The position numbers were made by a program, and so were the translations under genes. From Oscillospiraceae bacterium (lineage in GTDB: Bacteria > Bacillota_A > Clostridia > Oscillospirales > Oscillospiraceae), in contig JAFUPG010000062.1 in the NCBI GenBank assembly GCA_017481325.1, forward strand, positions 1-14,154: a stretch of 14,154 nucleotides of DNA, written 5' to 3'. Positions 6,007 through 13,075 of the stretch are shown here, piece after piece; the stretch's first letter is position 1, and every line of letters starts with the position of its first letter. Under the pieces are notes generated by a model, which saw only the letters and a program-made list of their open reading frames with translations, ran no database searches and was not told where the DNA came from.

Positions 6007-6558
6007 ATGGCCTTTGTGCAAAGACCCAAGGATGCGCCCATCTACGATTTGCAGACCCTGTTGCGGACAGTACAGCCGGAGCAGGAATTGAACCGTGACG
6101 GGATCTACGGTTCGGAGACCAGGGATGCCGTCATAGCCTTTCAGCAGAAGACAGGGCTTCCGGCCACCGGAGTTGCCGACCGGGAGACCTGGGATGCACT
6201 GAAGCTGGCATTTTCTGAGCAGGAGATTCATCGTGGGCCAGCAGAGCCGCTTTTGATCATTCTGCAGCCGGGGCAGGTGATCCGCCGGGGCGAGCGCAAT
6301 TTACATCTGTATCTGATTCAGGGAATGCTGCTGGCGCTGGGACAGCTGGACCCGGAGTTTCCCAATTTCAACCCCAGCGGCACGCTGGATGAGGACACCG
6401 CCCTGGCCTTGCTGAAATTTCAGCGCATCAGCGGTCTGGAGGAGACGGGGGAGCTGGACAAAAATACCTGGCGCCATCTGGCAAAGCAGTACCGCCTGAT
6501 GATCGGCGACGGCACCGGCAGATTTCCCCTGCGCCGCACCCAAAAAGTAGAGGAATGA
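6007..6558 (+). CDS. Peptidoglycan-binding protein with two PG_binding_1 domains
   Basis: A 183-residue protein without a catalytic domain. The first PG_binding_1 domain is at ~10-68 (IYDLQTLLR, DGIYGSETRDAVIAFQQKTGL, ETWDAL). The second, more diverged, is at ~92-160 (LHLYLIQGMLLALG, GTLDEDTALALLKFQRISGL, NTWRHLA). It should attach to cortex or cell-wall peptidoglycan and act with the SleC-like protein upstream. Its ribosome site overlaps the upstream stop (TAGGAGGTAGCTATG), so translation is probably coupled, and it is in the same reading frame as the two genes before it. The C-terminal ~20 residues are basic then acidic (PLRRTQKVEE). A strong terminator begins ten bases after the stop. Confidence 0.85.
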   Translation: MAFVQRPKDAPIYDLQTLLRTVQPEQELNRDGIYGSETRDAVIAFQQKTGLPATGVADRETWDALKLAFSEQEIHRGPAEPLLIILQPGQVIRRGERNLHLYLIQGMLLALGQLDPEFPNFNPSGTLDEDTALALLKFQRISGLEETGELDKNTWRHLAKQYRLMIGDGTGRFPLRRTQKVEE

Positions 6559-6567
6559 GAGCGTATT

Positions 6568-6601
6568 GCCCCGGGGCAGCCACCGTTGCCCCGGGGCTTT
6601 T
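6568..6601 (+). terminator. Rho-independent terminator of the cortex-lytic locus
   Basis: GCCCCGGGGC (6568-6577) and an identical, self-complementary copy (6588-6597) pair across a 10-base loop, followed by TTTT. Each arm is itself a palindrome, so other foldings are possible, but position after the last stop supports termination. Confidence 0.85.
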
Positions 6602-6646
6602 GTGTCGGCTTTCTTTGACAGGAGTCGAATATTAGCCGGATCTTAC

Positions 6647-6675
6647 TTGACACTTTGCCGGAAATCTTGTATAAT
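6647..6675 (+). promoter_or_regulatory. Perfect sigma-A promoter of the zinc-ribbon gene
   Basis: TTGACA (6647-6652), a 17-base spacer, TATAAT (6670-6675). The predicted start near 6682 leaves a leader of ~57 bases before the ATG at 6739. Another TTGACA at 6615-6620 has no -10 at suitable distance and is ignored. Confidence 0.88.
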
Positions 6676-6738
6676 GATAAAAAGAATATCCGTTTTTAAA
6701 TGGATGTGCTTTATTCAATCAGAAAGCGAGGCATACAT

Positions 6739-8325
6739 ATGTTTTGTGTAAAATGCGGCGCACAACTGCCGGAAGGCGTGCTTTTCTGCACCTCCTGCGG
6801 CGCTCAGCAGAATCAGGAAGCGCAGCCCACCGCGGCTCCTGTGGCAGAGCCTGTTGAGGCAGCGCCCGAAGAAGCAGCGGAAAATGTTTCCTATTCCGAT
6901 CCCAACAGTCAGTGGCCCGAAAATGCCGGGGACAGCACTGCCAACGAGAACGCTCCCAAGAAGGGCGGTAAGAAGAAACTGATCATCACCATCGCCGCTG
7001 CGGTTTTGGCTCTGGCGCTGGTTGTGGGTCTTGTGGCCTTTATTGTGGCCTACAGCTCCGACAAGGCACAGCTGGCCAGAGCCATCGGCAATGCCGGCGA
7101 CGAGCTGAAGGAACTTACGGGTAACGCCGAGACCTTCCATCAGATGCTGGAAAACGTGGCTGATATGGACGGCAAGATGACCATTGAAGGTGGCACCTCC
7201 GGCAAAAATGGAGGCGATGACTGGTATTCTTTTGAGAACGAAACGAACTATCGCATCAGCATTGATCCCGATGGCAAGAAGCTTTCCTACTTCGTGAATA
7301 CGTCCAGTGCCATTGAATGCCCTTCCATGCCCGAGTACAACTACGAAAGTGACATCAGCATTGAAATCTATGTGGACGAGGAGAACCTGATGGTCTCTGC
7401 CCCCGATGTCCTTGATGACTATTACAGCCTGCCCCTGCAGAATCTGGGCGAGAAGCTCTATGACTCCGACCTGGCTTACCTCATGGAGGAGGAATGGGAA
7501 GCCCCCGAAGACCTGATGGATATCCTCTATGAGCTGGATATTGACCTGTTCTCCAACCGCAGCCTGGACAGCCTCCGCAAGCTCTGCCCTGAGGAATACG
7601 ATGCCTTTGTGGATACCATCGTCGTGGAAGAAGTGGATAAGTCCATGCCCTGCGATGCCGATTGCGACAGCGTGTTCTACGTGACCTGGGACATGGAAGC
7701 CCTGGGTGAATTCCTGGCAGCGTACTATCCCGCCTTCCTTCAGAGCAGCCTGGGAACCGATGCCCTTCTTGACGAAGTTGAGGATGAGCTGGATGAAATG
7801 GTGGAGGAATTCTCCAATGTTGAGATGGAACTGTACTTCGGTGAAACCGATGGCATTCTGACCGCTCTCCATTTTGAATTCGCTGAAGAAGATTCCGAGC
7901 CCCACGCTATCTCCATCGTGCTGGAAGGCAGAGACAATGTCTGGGAAGACTTTGTGGTCTACGGTGACGATGAGGAGGTTTTGACCGGCGGCTTCACGGA
8001 AACCGATGACGGTTTCGAACTGTCCATGGAAGCGGATGGGGATGAAGTCCTGATCATCTGCGACGATCCTGCCGGCGAACTGATCATTGAGACTGCATAC
8101 GGCGAGGAGATCGTGCTGGAGTACAGCGCTGACAATGACGGCATGAGTCTGTTCATTGAAGCTGACAACAGCGATTCCAATGGTACCTCTTCCATGAGCT
8201 ATTCTCTGGAGATTCTGCCTCTGGACGAGATCGAGACCCCCGACGATCCCATCGACATCCTGAGCCTGGATGAGGATGAGCTCTACGACCTGGGTGAAGA
8301 GCTGGAAGAGGCTTTTAACTCCTGA
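6739..8325 (+). CDS. Zinc-ribbon single-pass membrane protein with large acidic extracytoplasmic domain
   Basis: A 528-residue protein. Residues 1-22 form a zinc ribbon (C3, C6, C17, C20; CX2C-X10-CX2C), then an Ala/Pro/Glu-rich linker to ~70. A Lys-rich stop (KKGGKKK) and one membrane helix follow at about 81-105. The rest (~110-528) is an Asp/Glu-rich domain probably outside the cell, with repeating beta-strand patterns (FEISMEADGDEVLI-like stretches) but no catalytic motif I know. The Lys cluster before the helix predicts an inside ribbon and outside C-terminus. ATG 6739 is chosen because the ribbon begins there; an ATG at 6700 would add 13 residues without a ribosome site. Zinc-ribbon/membrane/beta-domain proteins of this plan are common in gut Clostridia but uncharacterised. 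It has its own consensus promoter and is followed after one base by the next gene. Confidence 0.85.
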   Translation: MFCVKCGAQLPEGVLFCTSCGAQQNQEAQPTAAPVAEPVEAAPEEAAENVSYSDPNSQWPENAGDSTANENAPKKGGKKKLIITIAAAVLALALVVGLVAFIVAYSSDKAQLARAIGNAGDELKELTGNAETFHQMLENVADMDGKMTIEGGTSGKNGGDDWYSFENETNYRISIDPDGKKLSYFVNTSSAIECPSMPEYNYESDISIEIYVDEENLMVSAPDVLDDYYSLPLQNLGEKLYDSDLAYLMEEEWEAPEDLMDILYELDIDLFSNRSLDSLRKLCPEEYDAFVDTIVVEEVDKSMPCDADCDSVFYVTWDMEALGEFLAAYYPAFLQSSLGTDALLDEVEDELDEMVEEFSNVEMELYFGETDGILTALHFEFAEEDSEPHAISIVLEGRDNVWEDFVVYGDDEEVLTGGFTETDDGFELSMEADGDEVLIICDDPAGELIIETAYGEEIVLEYSADNDGMSLFIEADNSDSNGTSSMSYSLEILPLDEIETPDDPIDILSLDEDELYDLGEELEEAFNS

Positions 8326-8326
8326 T

Positions 8327-8728
8327 ATGAAGCCCCTGATCAGCAGTAATATTTATGCGCCCCGGGGCAAGGTTGCTGTGGTCGGCACCTGCCTGGTGCA
8401 GATGCAGCCGGAGGCCTTTGTTCAGGTGGAGGCCATGGCGGATCAGATCTACAGCCTATGCCTGGAGGAGACCCATGTCAACATGGCCATCACCAAGTTG
8501 GGCGCAGCCCTTTCCACAGGGCAAATTGAGAAACTGATCTTTGCTACGGTGGACCGCTCTCCCCACTGCACCCAGATGCACTACATGAAGCATGAGCTGG
8601 AGCGCATGCTGCCTCTCCGCATTCCGGTGGAGAATTACGTGGCGGTGGAAAACCGCCTGATCCGCCTGGATGAGGAGACCCTGGAGCTGTCCAAGACCCT
8701 CAGCAAGCTGCAATTCATGGGCAAATAA
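8327..8728 (+). CDS. Conserved small protein of unknown function
   Basis: A 133-residue soluble protein beginning KPLISSNIYAPRGKVAVVGTCL. It has Cys22, Cys45 and Cys81, and a His-rich patch SPHCTQMHYMKHELERM (78-94), which could bind a metal or be a redox site; this is inference. The protein looks mixed alpha/beta, with a hydrophobic strand (KVAVVGTCL) and IEKLIFATVD resembling a Rossmann-like core. I recognise it as a protein seen in other Clostridia but cannot name a function. It starts one base after the zinc-ribbon stop (TGATATG) with no good ribosome site, so it probably depends on translational coupling. The reading frame opens upstream at 8270, but that would overlap the previous gene. 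A terminator follows by ten bases. Confidence 0.82.
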   Translation: MKPLISSNIYAPRGKVAVVGTCLVQMQPEAFVQVEAMADQIYSLCLEETHVNMAITKLGAALSTGQIEKLIFATVDRSPHCTQMHYMKHELERMLPLRIPVENYVAVENRLIRLDEETLELSKTLSKLQFMGK

Positions 8729-8738
8729 GTAAATAACA

Positions 8739-8771
8739 GGAGCTGCCCCGGTTTCCGGGACAGCTCCTTTT
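8739..8771 (+). terminator. Terminator of the zinc-ribbon/unknown gene pair
   Basis: GGAGCTG (8739-8745) pairs with CAGCTCC (8761-8767). Inside it, after one C-A mismatch, CCCGG pairs with CCGGG across a TTT loop; TTTT follows at 8768-8771. Confidence 0.9.
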
Positions 8772-8777
8772 CTGCGC

Positions 8778-8809
8778 AAAATGGGCTGCCCCGAAAACCG
8801 GGACAGCCC
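8778..8809 (-). terminator. Terminator of the degV pair
   Basis: GGGCTG (8783-8788) pairs with CAGCCC (8804-8809), with an inner CCCG/CGGG stem after a C-A mismatch. Read on the minus strand it is followed by ATTTT (8778-8782). It lies 15 bases past the stop of the downstream DegV gene and faces the plus-strand terminator next to it. Confidence 0.8.
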
Positions 8810-8824
8810 AAAAGTATGCTATTT

Positions 8825-9712
8825 TTAAGTGCGCTCTGCGCCGAAGCAGACAATGGCAACAGTGCAGGCACCGCAGTGGGCGGAGATCACAGCGCCGATG
8901 CGGCCTTCATGGAGATCGATCTCTCTGCCGGGGAAACGTTCCTTCAACGCAGCGACCACCTCTGCCTGGAGCTCGGGGCAGTTGGAATGGCAAACGTAGA
9001 GCTTTCCCTTGTAGTCCACGCCGTTCTGAATGGTCTTCATGACCTCGTCCACACAGGTTCGGATGGCGTTTTTCTTGCCTCTGACCTTGCCGTAGGAGTA
9101 GATCTTACCGGCGGCGTTCAGATTCATCATGGGGCAGATACCCAGCAGACCGCCTACCAGTGCCACAGGGCCGGACACACGGCCGCTGCGCTTGAACTGC
9201 TCCAGGTCGGTGCAGAAGATCTGGTGCACCACCTTGCCACGGTTATCCAGCAGCCACTGCTCCAGATCTTCCATGGACATGCCGGCATCCCAGTGATCCG
9301 CAGCGGTATCCACCAGCAGACCGTAGCCGGTGCAGCTGCACAGAGAGTCCACCACGATCAGCTTGCGGTCGGGGTACTTCTCCTTCAAATTTTTGGCAGC
9401 CGCTACCGCATTGTTGTAGGAGGGAGTCATGCCGGTGCCGAAAGCAATGTGCAGCACATCGCCCTTCTGCAGCAGCGATTCAAAGTACTCTTCATAGCGG
9501 AACTCGTTGATCTGGGAGGTGATGGGCATTTTGCCGGATTTCAGCTGGGCAAAGAAATCCGCCATCACAGCCTCGTCACGGCCCATGTTGTCCTCGTATT
9601 CCTTGCCTTCAATGGAATAGGTGTAAAACAGAACGTGGATGCCTCTGCCGGAAATATAGGAATAGGGCATATCCACAGTGGACTCGCAGGATAATTGATA
9701 CTTATGATTCAT
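8825..9712 (-). CDS. DegV family protein (fatty-acid-binding, FakB-like), downstream copy
   Basis: DegV/FakB proteins hold a long-chain fatty acid and, where FakA kinase exists, present it for phosphorylation and entry into phospholipid synthesis. The 295-residue protein has the family order: ESTVDMP near the N-terminus, PITSQINEFRYEEYF (63-77), AFGTGMTPSYNNA (90-102), and LIVVDSL (118-124). The second half has KRSGRVSGPVALVGGLLGICPMM and GKVRGKKNA. Its C-terminal motif is AVISAHCGACTVAI, where most family members, including its neighbour, have a His-X-GPG form, so the lipid or partner may differ. ATG 9712 has GGAGGAAG upstream. It lies 18 bases after the other degV and shares its transcript. 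Substrate is unknown. Confidence 0.9.
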   Translation of the reverse strand: MNHKYQLSCESTVDMPYSYISGRGIHVLFYTYSIEGKEYEDNMGRDEAVMADFFAQLKSGKMPITSQINEFRYEEYFESLLQKGDVLHIAFGTGMTPSYNNAVAAAKNLKEKYPDRKLIVVDSLCSCTGYGLLVDTAADHWDAGMSMEDLEQWLLDNRGKVVHQIFCTDLEQFKRSGRVSGPVALVGGLLGICPMMNLNAAGKIYSYGKVRGKKNAIRTCVDEVMKTIQNGVDYKGKLYVCHSNCPELQAEVVAALKERFPGREIDLHEGRIGAVISAHCGACTVAIVCFGAERT

Positions 9713-9730
9713 AATTGACTTCCTCCAAAA

Positions 9731-10609
9731 TTATTTCGTTCTGACCTCGTCGTTGCCGCCGAAAAACAGCGCCAGCGCACCCGGGCCGATGTGAGAGCCG
9801 GTCACCGGCTCGTGCTCTACCAGTAAAAATTCCTTGGGGGGCATTTTGTTGGAGATCAGCTCCATCAGATATGCTGCATCCTCGGGGCAGGCGGCGTGGG
9901 AGATGCCCACGGTCTGCAGTTCCGGCCGGTCGGCCAGCATAAAATACTTCTCCGCCATGGCGTGAATGGAGGCCTTGCGGCCACGGATCTTGCCAAAGGC
10001 CACGATCTTGCCGTTCTCGTTGCCCTTGAGCAGTGGCTTGATGCCCAGAATATAGCCCACCAAAGCGCTGACGTTGGAAAGCCGTCCGGTACGGCGCAGG
10101 TGCATCAGGTCGTCCACAATGAAAACCTGATACATCCGATCCCGGAACTTGCTGATCCGGCGGGAGGTCTCCTCCAGATCCATGCCGTTATCCCGGCAGG
10201 TGGCGGCTCTCAGAGCCAGCATGCCCTCGCCAAGACCGGCACCCAGGCTGTCAATGAGACGAATGTCCCGCTGGGGATATTTTTCCAGCAGCTCCTGTCT
10301 TGCGATTCCGGCCGAGGCAAAGGAACCGCTGATTCCGGAAGACAGCCCCACAAAGAGCACATCCTCGCCCCGCTGCAGGCAGAGCTCCATGGCATCGATA
10401 TAGCGCTGGGGATTGACCTGTGCGGTGTTGACCTGAGCACCCTTGCGAATGGCCTCATAGTAGCTTTTGGCATCAAAGGCATCGGTGTCGGCGCAGGTCA
10501 TCTCACGGCCATCCAGGTAGTAGTAAAAGGGGATTACGATGATGTTATGCTCTTCACTGAGCTTGGTCGGCAGATTCCCGGAGGATTCTGTGATGATGGC
10601 AAAACTCAT
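9731..10609 (-). CDS. DegV family protein (fatty-acid-binding, FakB-like), upstream copy
   Basis: First gene of the tandem pair, 292 residues. Family blocks are AIITESSGNLP (4-14), the TAQVNPQRY segment (62-70), GLSSGISGSFASAGIARQ (88-105), RLIDSLGAGLGEGM (117-130), HLRRTGRLSNVSALVGYILGIKPLL, and the C-terminal HEPVTGSHIGPGALALFFGG. This is a canonical DegV layout, with the Thr/Ser-rich lipid head-group pocket expected from TAQ and SSGIS. AAGGAGTGAGAAAATG gives a clear start. The two copies are clearly paralogous but well diverged, so they may bind different acyl chains, as described for multiple FakB proteins in Firmicutes. No FakA kinase is in the window. Confidence 0.93.
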   Translation of the reverse strand: MSFAIITESSGNLPTKLSEEHNIIVIPFYYYLDGREMTCADTDAFDAKSYYEAIRKGAQVNTAQVNPQRYIDAMELCLQRGEDVLFVGLSSGISGSFASAGIARQELLEKYPQRDIRLIDSLGAGLGEGMLALRAATCRDNGMDLEETSRRISKFRDRMYQVFIVDDLMHLRRTGRLSNVSALVGYILGIKPLLKGNENGKIVAFGKIRGRKASIHAMAEKYFMLADRPELQTVGISHAACPEDAAYLMELISNKMPPKEFLLVEHEPVTGSHIGPGALALFFGGNDEVRTK

Positions 10610-10639
10610 TTTCTCACTCCTTAAGTTATTGACAGTTGC

Positions 10640-10668
10640 ATTATAAGGAAGGAATCGGGAAAAGACAA
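10640..10668 (-). promoter_or_regulatory. Sigma-A-type promoter of the degV pair
   Basis: Read on the minus strand: TTGTCT (10663-10668), a 17-base spacer, TATAAT (10640-10645). The -10 is perfect and the -35 matches four of six positions. The predicted start is near 10633, about 24 bases before the ATG. Confidence 0.7.
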
Positions 10669-10718
10669 GCTACTATCCGGGTCATGAGGTAAACCGCAGG
10701 TTCTCCGGGGGTAGAATC

Positions 10719-10770
10719 GGACTCTACTGCCAGTAGAGTTCTTGATTTTCAAGGCTTTGCGGCCTTTTTT
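10719..10770 (+). other. Hairpin cluster ending in a T-run, unexplained
   Basis: This is the middle of the 324-base region between the divergent degV and cysK units. A 10-bp hairpin (ACTCTACT 10721-10728 with AGTAGAGT 10732-10739, plus outer G-T and G-C pairs) is followed by CTTGA/TCAAG (10741-10753). Then AAGGC/GCCTT (10751-10766) runs into six Ts, the form of a plus-strand terminator. GTAGA at 10711-10715 can pair with TCTAC at 10723-10727, an alternative that excludes the first hairpin. No ORF ends here, so it is either a relic, a small RNA end, or insulation. The remaining intergenic sequence holds the two promoters and the operator; nothing else is seen. Confidence 0.5.
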
Positions 10771-10821
10771 CTCTATGTGCGGCTCCTTTCACGGGATTTT
10801 CATATTTTCTGCTTTGAGGGC

Positions 10822-10850
10822 TTGACACGGGGTAATTCCAGTTGTATAAT
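10822..10850 (+). promoter_or_regulatory. Perfect sigma-A promoter of cysK-iscS-iscU-rrf2
   Basis: TTGACA (10822-10827), 17 bases, TATAAT (10845-10850). The start should be near 10857, inside the inverted repeat proposed as the Rrf2 operator. A full-consensus promoter under a repressor is the usual design for isc operons. Confidence 0.9.
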
Positions 10851-10852
10851 AC

Positions 10853-10873
10853 TACCAACCTACTAAATTGGTA
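10853..10873. promoter_or_regulatory. Probable Rrf2 (IscR/CymR-type) operator
   Basis: TACCAA (10853-10858), nine bases, TTGGTA (10868-10873), a perfect 6-bp inverted repeat centred just past the transcription start. Size and A/T-rich centre with ACC/GGT ends resemble sites of Rrf2 regulators such as IscR and CymR. The only regulator in the operon is an Rrf2 protein. Binding would block initiation, giving negative autoregulation. Inferred, not tested. Confidence 0.6.
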
Positions 10874-10933
10874 TGCAAATAAATCCCGGTTCCATTCTCT
10901 TTTGGACGGGAAAATCAGGAAGGGACGTTTTCT

Positions 10934-11857
10934 ATGATATATACTTCTGCGGAACAGCTGATCGGCAGCACGCCTTTGTTGGAACTGTGCCATCTGGAAA
11001 AGCAACTGGAGCTTCCGGCGAAGCTGCTTGCCAAGCTGGAGTTTCTGAATCCCGGCGGCTCTGTGAAGGATCGGGTGGCCAAAGCCATGCTTGATGCCGC
11101 CGAGGCAGAGGGAAAGCTGCAGCCCGACTCTGTGATCATCGAGCCCACCTCCGGCAATACGGGCATCGGCCTTGCCCTGGTTGCGGCATCCCGTGGCTAC
11201 CGTGTGATCATTGTCATGCCCGACACCATGAGCGTGGAGCGCAGAATTCTGATGCAGGCCTACGGCGCTGAGCTGGTGCTCACGGAAGGTGCGAAAGGCA
11301 TGAGCGGCGCCATTGCCAGGGCAGAGGAGCTTGCAAGGCAATTGCCCAACAGCTTTATTCCGGGACAGTTTGACAATCCCGCCAATCCCAAAGCCCATTT
11401 TGAAACCACCGGTCCGGAGATCTGGCAGGATACCAATGGTGACGTGGATCTTTTCGTCGCCGGGGTTGGAACCGGCGGCACACTCACCGGTGTAGGAGTC
11501 TATCTGAAAACACAAAATCCCCAGGTGAAAATCGTTGCGGTGGAGCCCTCTGATTCCGCCGTTCTCTCCGGAGGAAAACCCGGCGCTCACAAGCTGCAGG
11601 GCATCGGTGCCGGATTTATTCCCAAGGTGCTGAACACAGAGCTTTATGATGAAGTGCTTCCGGTGGGGCATGAGGATGCCTTCGCCGCCGCCCGTCTTTT
11701 GGGTAAAACAGAGGGAATTCTGGTTGGAATCTCCTCCGGCGCAGCCCTTCACGCAGCTATCACCCTGGCAAAGCGCCCGGAAAATGCCGGTAAAACCATT
11801 GTCACCCTTCTGCCCGATACCGGCGACCGCTACCTCTCAACACCTCTTTTTCAATAG
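10934..11857 (+). CDS. cysK: Cysteine synthase (O-acetylserine sulfhydrylase)
   Basis: PLP enzyme making cysteine from O-acetylserine and sulfide. The 307-residue product has all hallmark sites: [10 protein letters not shown] with the PLP lysine K45, the substrate loop [12 protein letters not shown] (T72-G77), the phosphate-binding GTGGTLTG (179-186), and ISSGAA near 266-271. The length matches CysK rather than the longer cystathionine synthases. ATG 10934 follows GGAAGGG by nine bases. It leads the operon with iscS 14 bases downstream, so it supplies cysteine for Fe-S assembly. In Bacillus, CysK also binds the regulator CymR; the Rrf2 protein at the end of this operon could be its partner. 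Confidence 0.96.
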   Translation: MIYTSAEQLIGSTPLLELCHLEKQLELPAKLLAKLEFLNPGGSVKDRVAKAMLDAAEAEGKLQPDSVIIEPTSGNTGIGLALVAASRGYRVIIVMPDTMSVERRILMQAYGAELVLTEGAKGMSGAIARAEELARQLPNSFIPGQFDNPANPKAHFETTGPEIWQDTNGDVDLFVAGVGTGGTLTGVGVYLKTQNPQVKIVAVEPSDSAVLSGGKPGAHKLQGIGAGFIPKVLNTELYDEVLPVGHEDAFAAARLLGKTEGILVGISSGAALHAAITLAKRPENAGKTIVTLLPDTGDRYLSTPLFQ

Positions 11858-11871
11858 AAAGGATGAACGAA

Positions 11872-13065
11872 ATGCAAAGGATATATCTGGATAATGCCGC
11901 CACCACCAAAATGAGTTCGGCGGCCGTTGCGGAAATGCTGCCCTATCTTCAGGAGATCTACGGCAATCCCTCCAGCCTCCATACCCCCGGTCAGGAGGCT
12001 GCAGAGGCGCTGCAGAGCGCCAGAAAGCGCATTGCCGCCTGCCTGGGCTGCGAGGCCAGAGAGATCTATTTCACCTCCGGCGGCAGTGAGGCCGATAATC
12101 AGGCGATTTTGTCTGTGGCAAAGCAGGGGCTGCGCCGGGGCAAAAAGCACATTATCTCCACCGCTTTTGAGCATCACGCAGTGCTTCACACCCTGAAAAA
12201 GCTCGAAAACGAGGGCTTCGAGGTGGAACTGCTGGATATTAACGAGGACGGCATCGTCACCGCAGCGCAGGTGGAGGCGGCGCTCCGCCCCGATACCTGC
12301 CTGGTGACCGTGATGTATGCCAATAATGAGATCGGCACTATTCAGCCCATCCGTGAGATCGGCGCAGTCTGCCGGAAGGCCGGTGTGCTCTTCCATACGG
12401 ATGCGGTGCAGGCGGTGGGGCATATTCCCGTCAATGTGCAGGAGGACAATATTGATCTGCTTTCCCTCTCCGGCCACAAGTTCCACGGCCCCAAGGGCGT
12501 GGGTGCGCTTTATGCCAAGCGGGGCGTACTTCTAACCAATCTCATTGAGGGCGGCGCACAGGAGCGGGGCAAGCGTGGCGGCACGGAGAACATCCCCGGC
12601 ATCATGGCCATGGCAAAGGCGCTGGAAGAGGCCTGCGCCGCAATGGAGCAGCATCGTGAAAAGCTCCGTCATCTGCAGGACAAGCTGATCCTGGGCTTAA
12701 GCCGGATTCCCCACAGCATTCTCAACGGCCACCGTGAAAAACGTCTGCCGGGAAATGTCAGCTTCTGCTTTGAGGGCATCGAGGGCGAGGCCATGCTGCT
12801 GCTTTTGGATGACAAGGGCATCAGCGCATCCTCCGGATCTGCCTGCACCTCCGGCTCCCTGGATCCCAGCCATGTGCTTTTGGCTCTGGGCAGACCCCAC
12901 GAGATCGCCCATGGCTCTCTGCGCCTGAGCCTCTCTGCCGAAAATACCGAGGCCGAGATCGATTACACCGTGCAAGCGGTGGAGGAAACCGTCAACTATC
13001 TCAGAAGCATCTCTCCCGTATGGCGGGATTTGCTGGCTGGAAAATCTGAATTTGTAATTAAATGA
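11872..13065 (+). CDS. iscS: Cysteine desulfurase, IscS/NifS class I
   Basis: PLP enzyme that takes sulfur from cysteine, leaving alanine, and passes it as persulfide to IscU. The 397 residues carry YLDNAATT (5-12), TSGGSEADN (68-76), EHHAV with H101, YANNEIGT (149-156), HTDAVQ with D177 and Q180, the PLP lysine K203 in SLSGHKFHGPKG, and RGGTEN (235-240). The catalytic loop SGSACTSGSLDPSHV has C325 and the class I spacing. ATG 11872 is chosen because AAAGG (11858-11862) is nine bases away; the ATG at 11863 would abut that site and add only three residues. The gene is between cysK and iscU in one operon. Confidence 0.95.
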   Translation: MQRIYLDNAATTKMSSAAVAEMLPYLQEIYGNPSSLHTPGQEAAEALQSARKRIAACLGCEAREIYFTSGGSEADNQAILSVAKQGLRRGKKHIISTAFEHHAVLHTLKKLENEGFEVELLDINEDGIVTAAQVEAALRPDTCLVTVMYANNEIGTIQPIREIGAVCRKAGVLFHTDAVQAVGHIPVNVQEDNIDLLSLSGHKFHGPKGVGALYAKRGVLLTNLIEGGAQERGKRGGTENIPGIMAMAKALEEACAAMEQHREKLRHLQDKLILGLSRIPHSILNGHREKRLPGNVSFCFEGIEGEAMLLLLDDKGISASSGSACTSGSLDPSHVLLALGRPHEIAHGSLRLSLSAENTEAEIDYTVQAVEETVNYLRSISPVWRDLLAGKSEFVIK

Positions 13066-13075
13066 GGTGTTAATT

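Noticed and set aside
4915..6231. 438-codon minus-strand open frame
   Set aside because: It is antisense to the SleC-like gene whose domains are clear; composition is of a shadow frame rich in Gly, Ile, His and Leu with no motif.
6715..7905. 396-codon minus-strand open frame
   Set aside because: Antisense shadow of the zinc-ribbon gene; no ribosome site or recognisable domain.
8816..10624. Long plus-strand frames (292 and 242 codons) over the degV pair
   Set aside because: Mirror frames of two well-recognised DegV genes; His/Gly/Gln-rich composition without domains.
10711..10745. tRNA gene or tRNA fragment serving as attachment site
   Set aside because: No cloverleaf, T-arm consensus or acceptor stem can be folded.
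10681..10860. Cysteine T-box riboswitch upstream of cysK
   Set aside because: The hairpins lie upstream of the cysK promoter, and no T-box core sequence or specifier arrangement is seen in the ~75-base leader.
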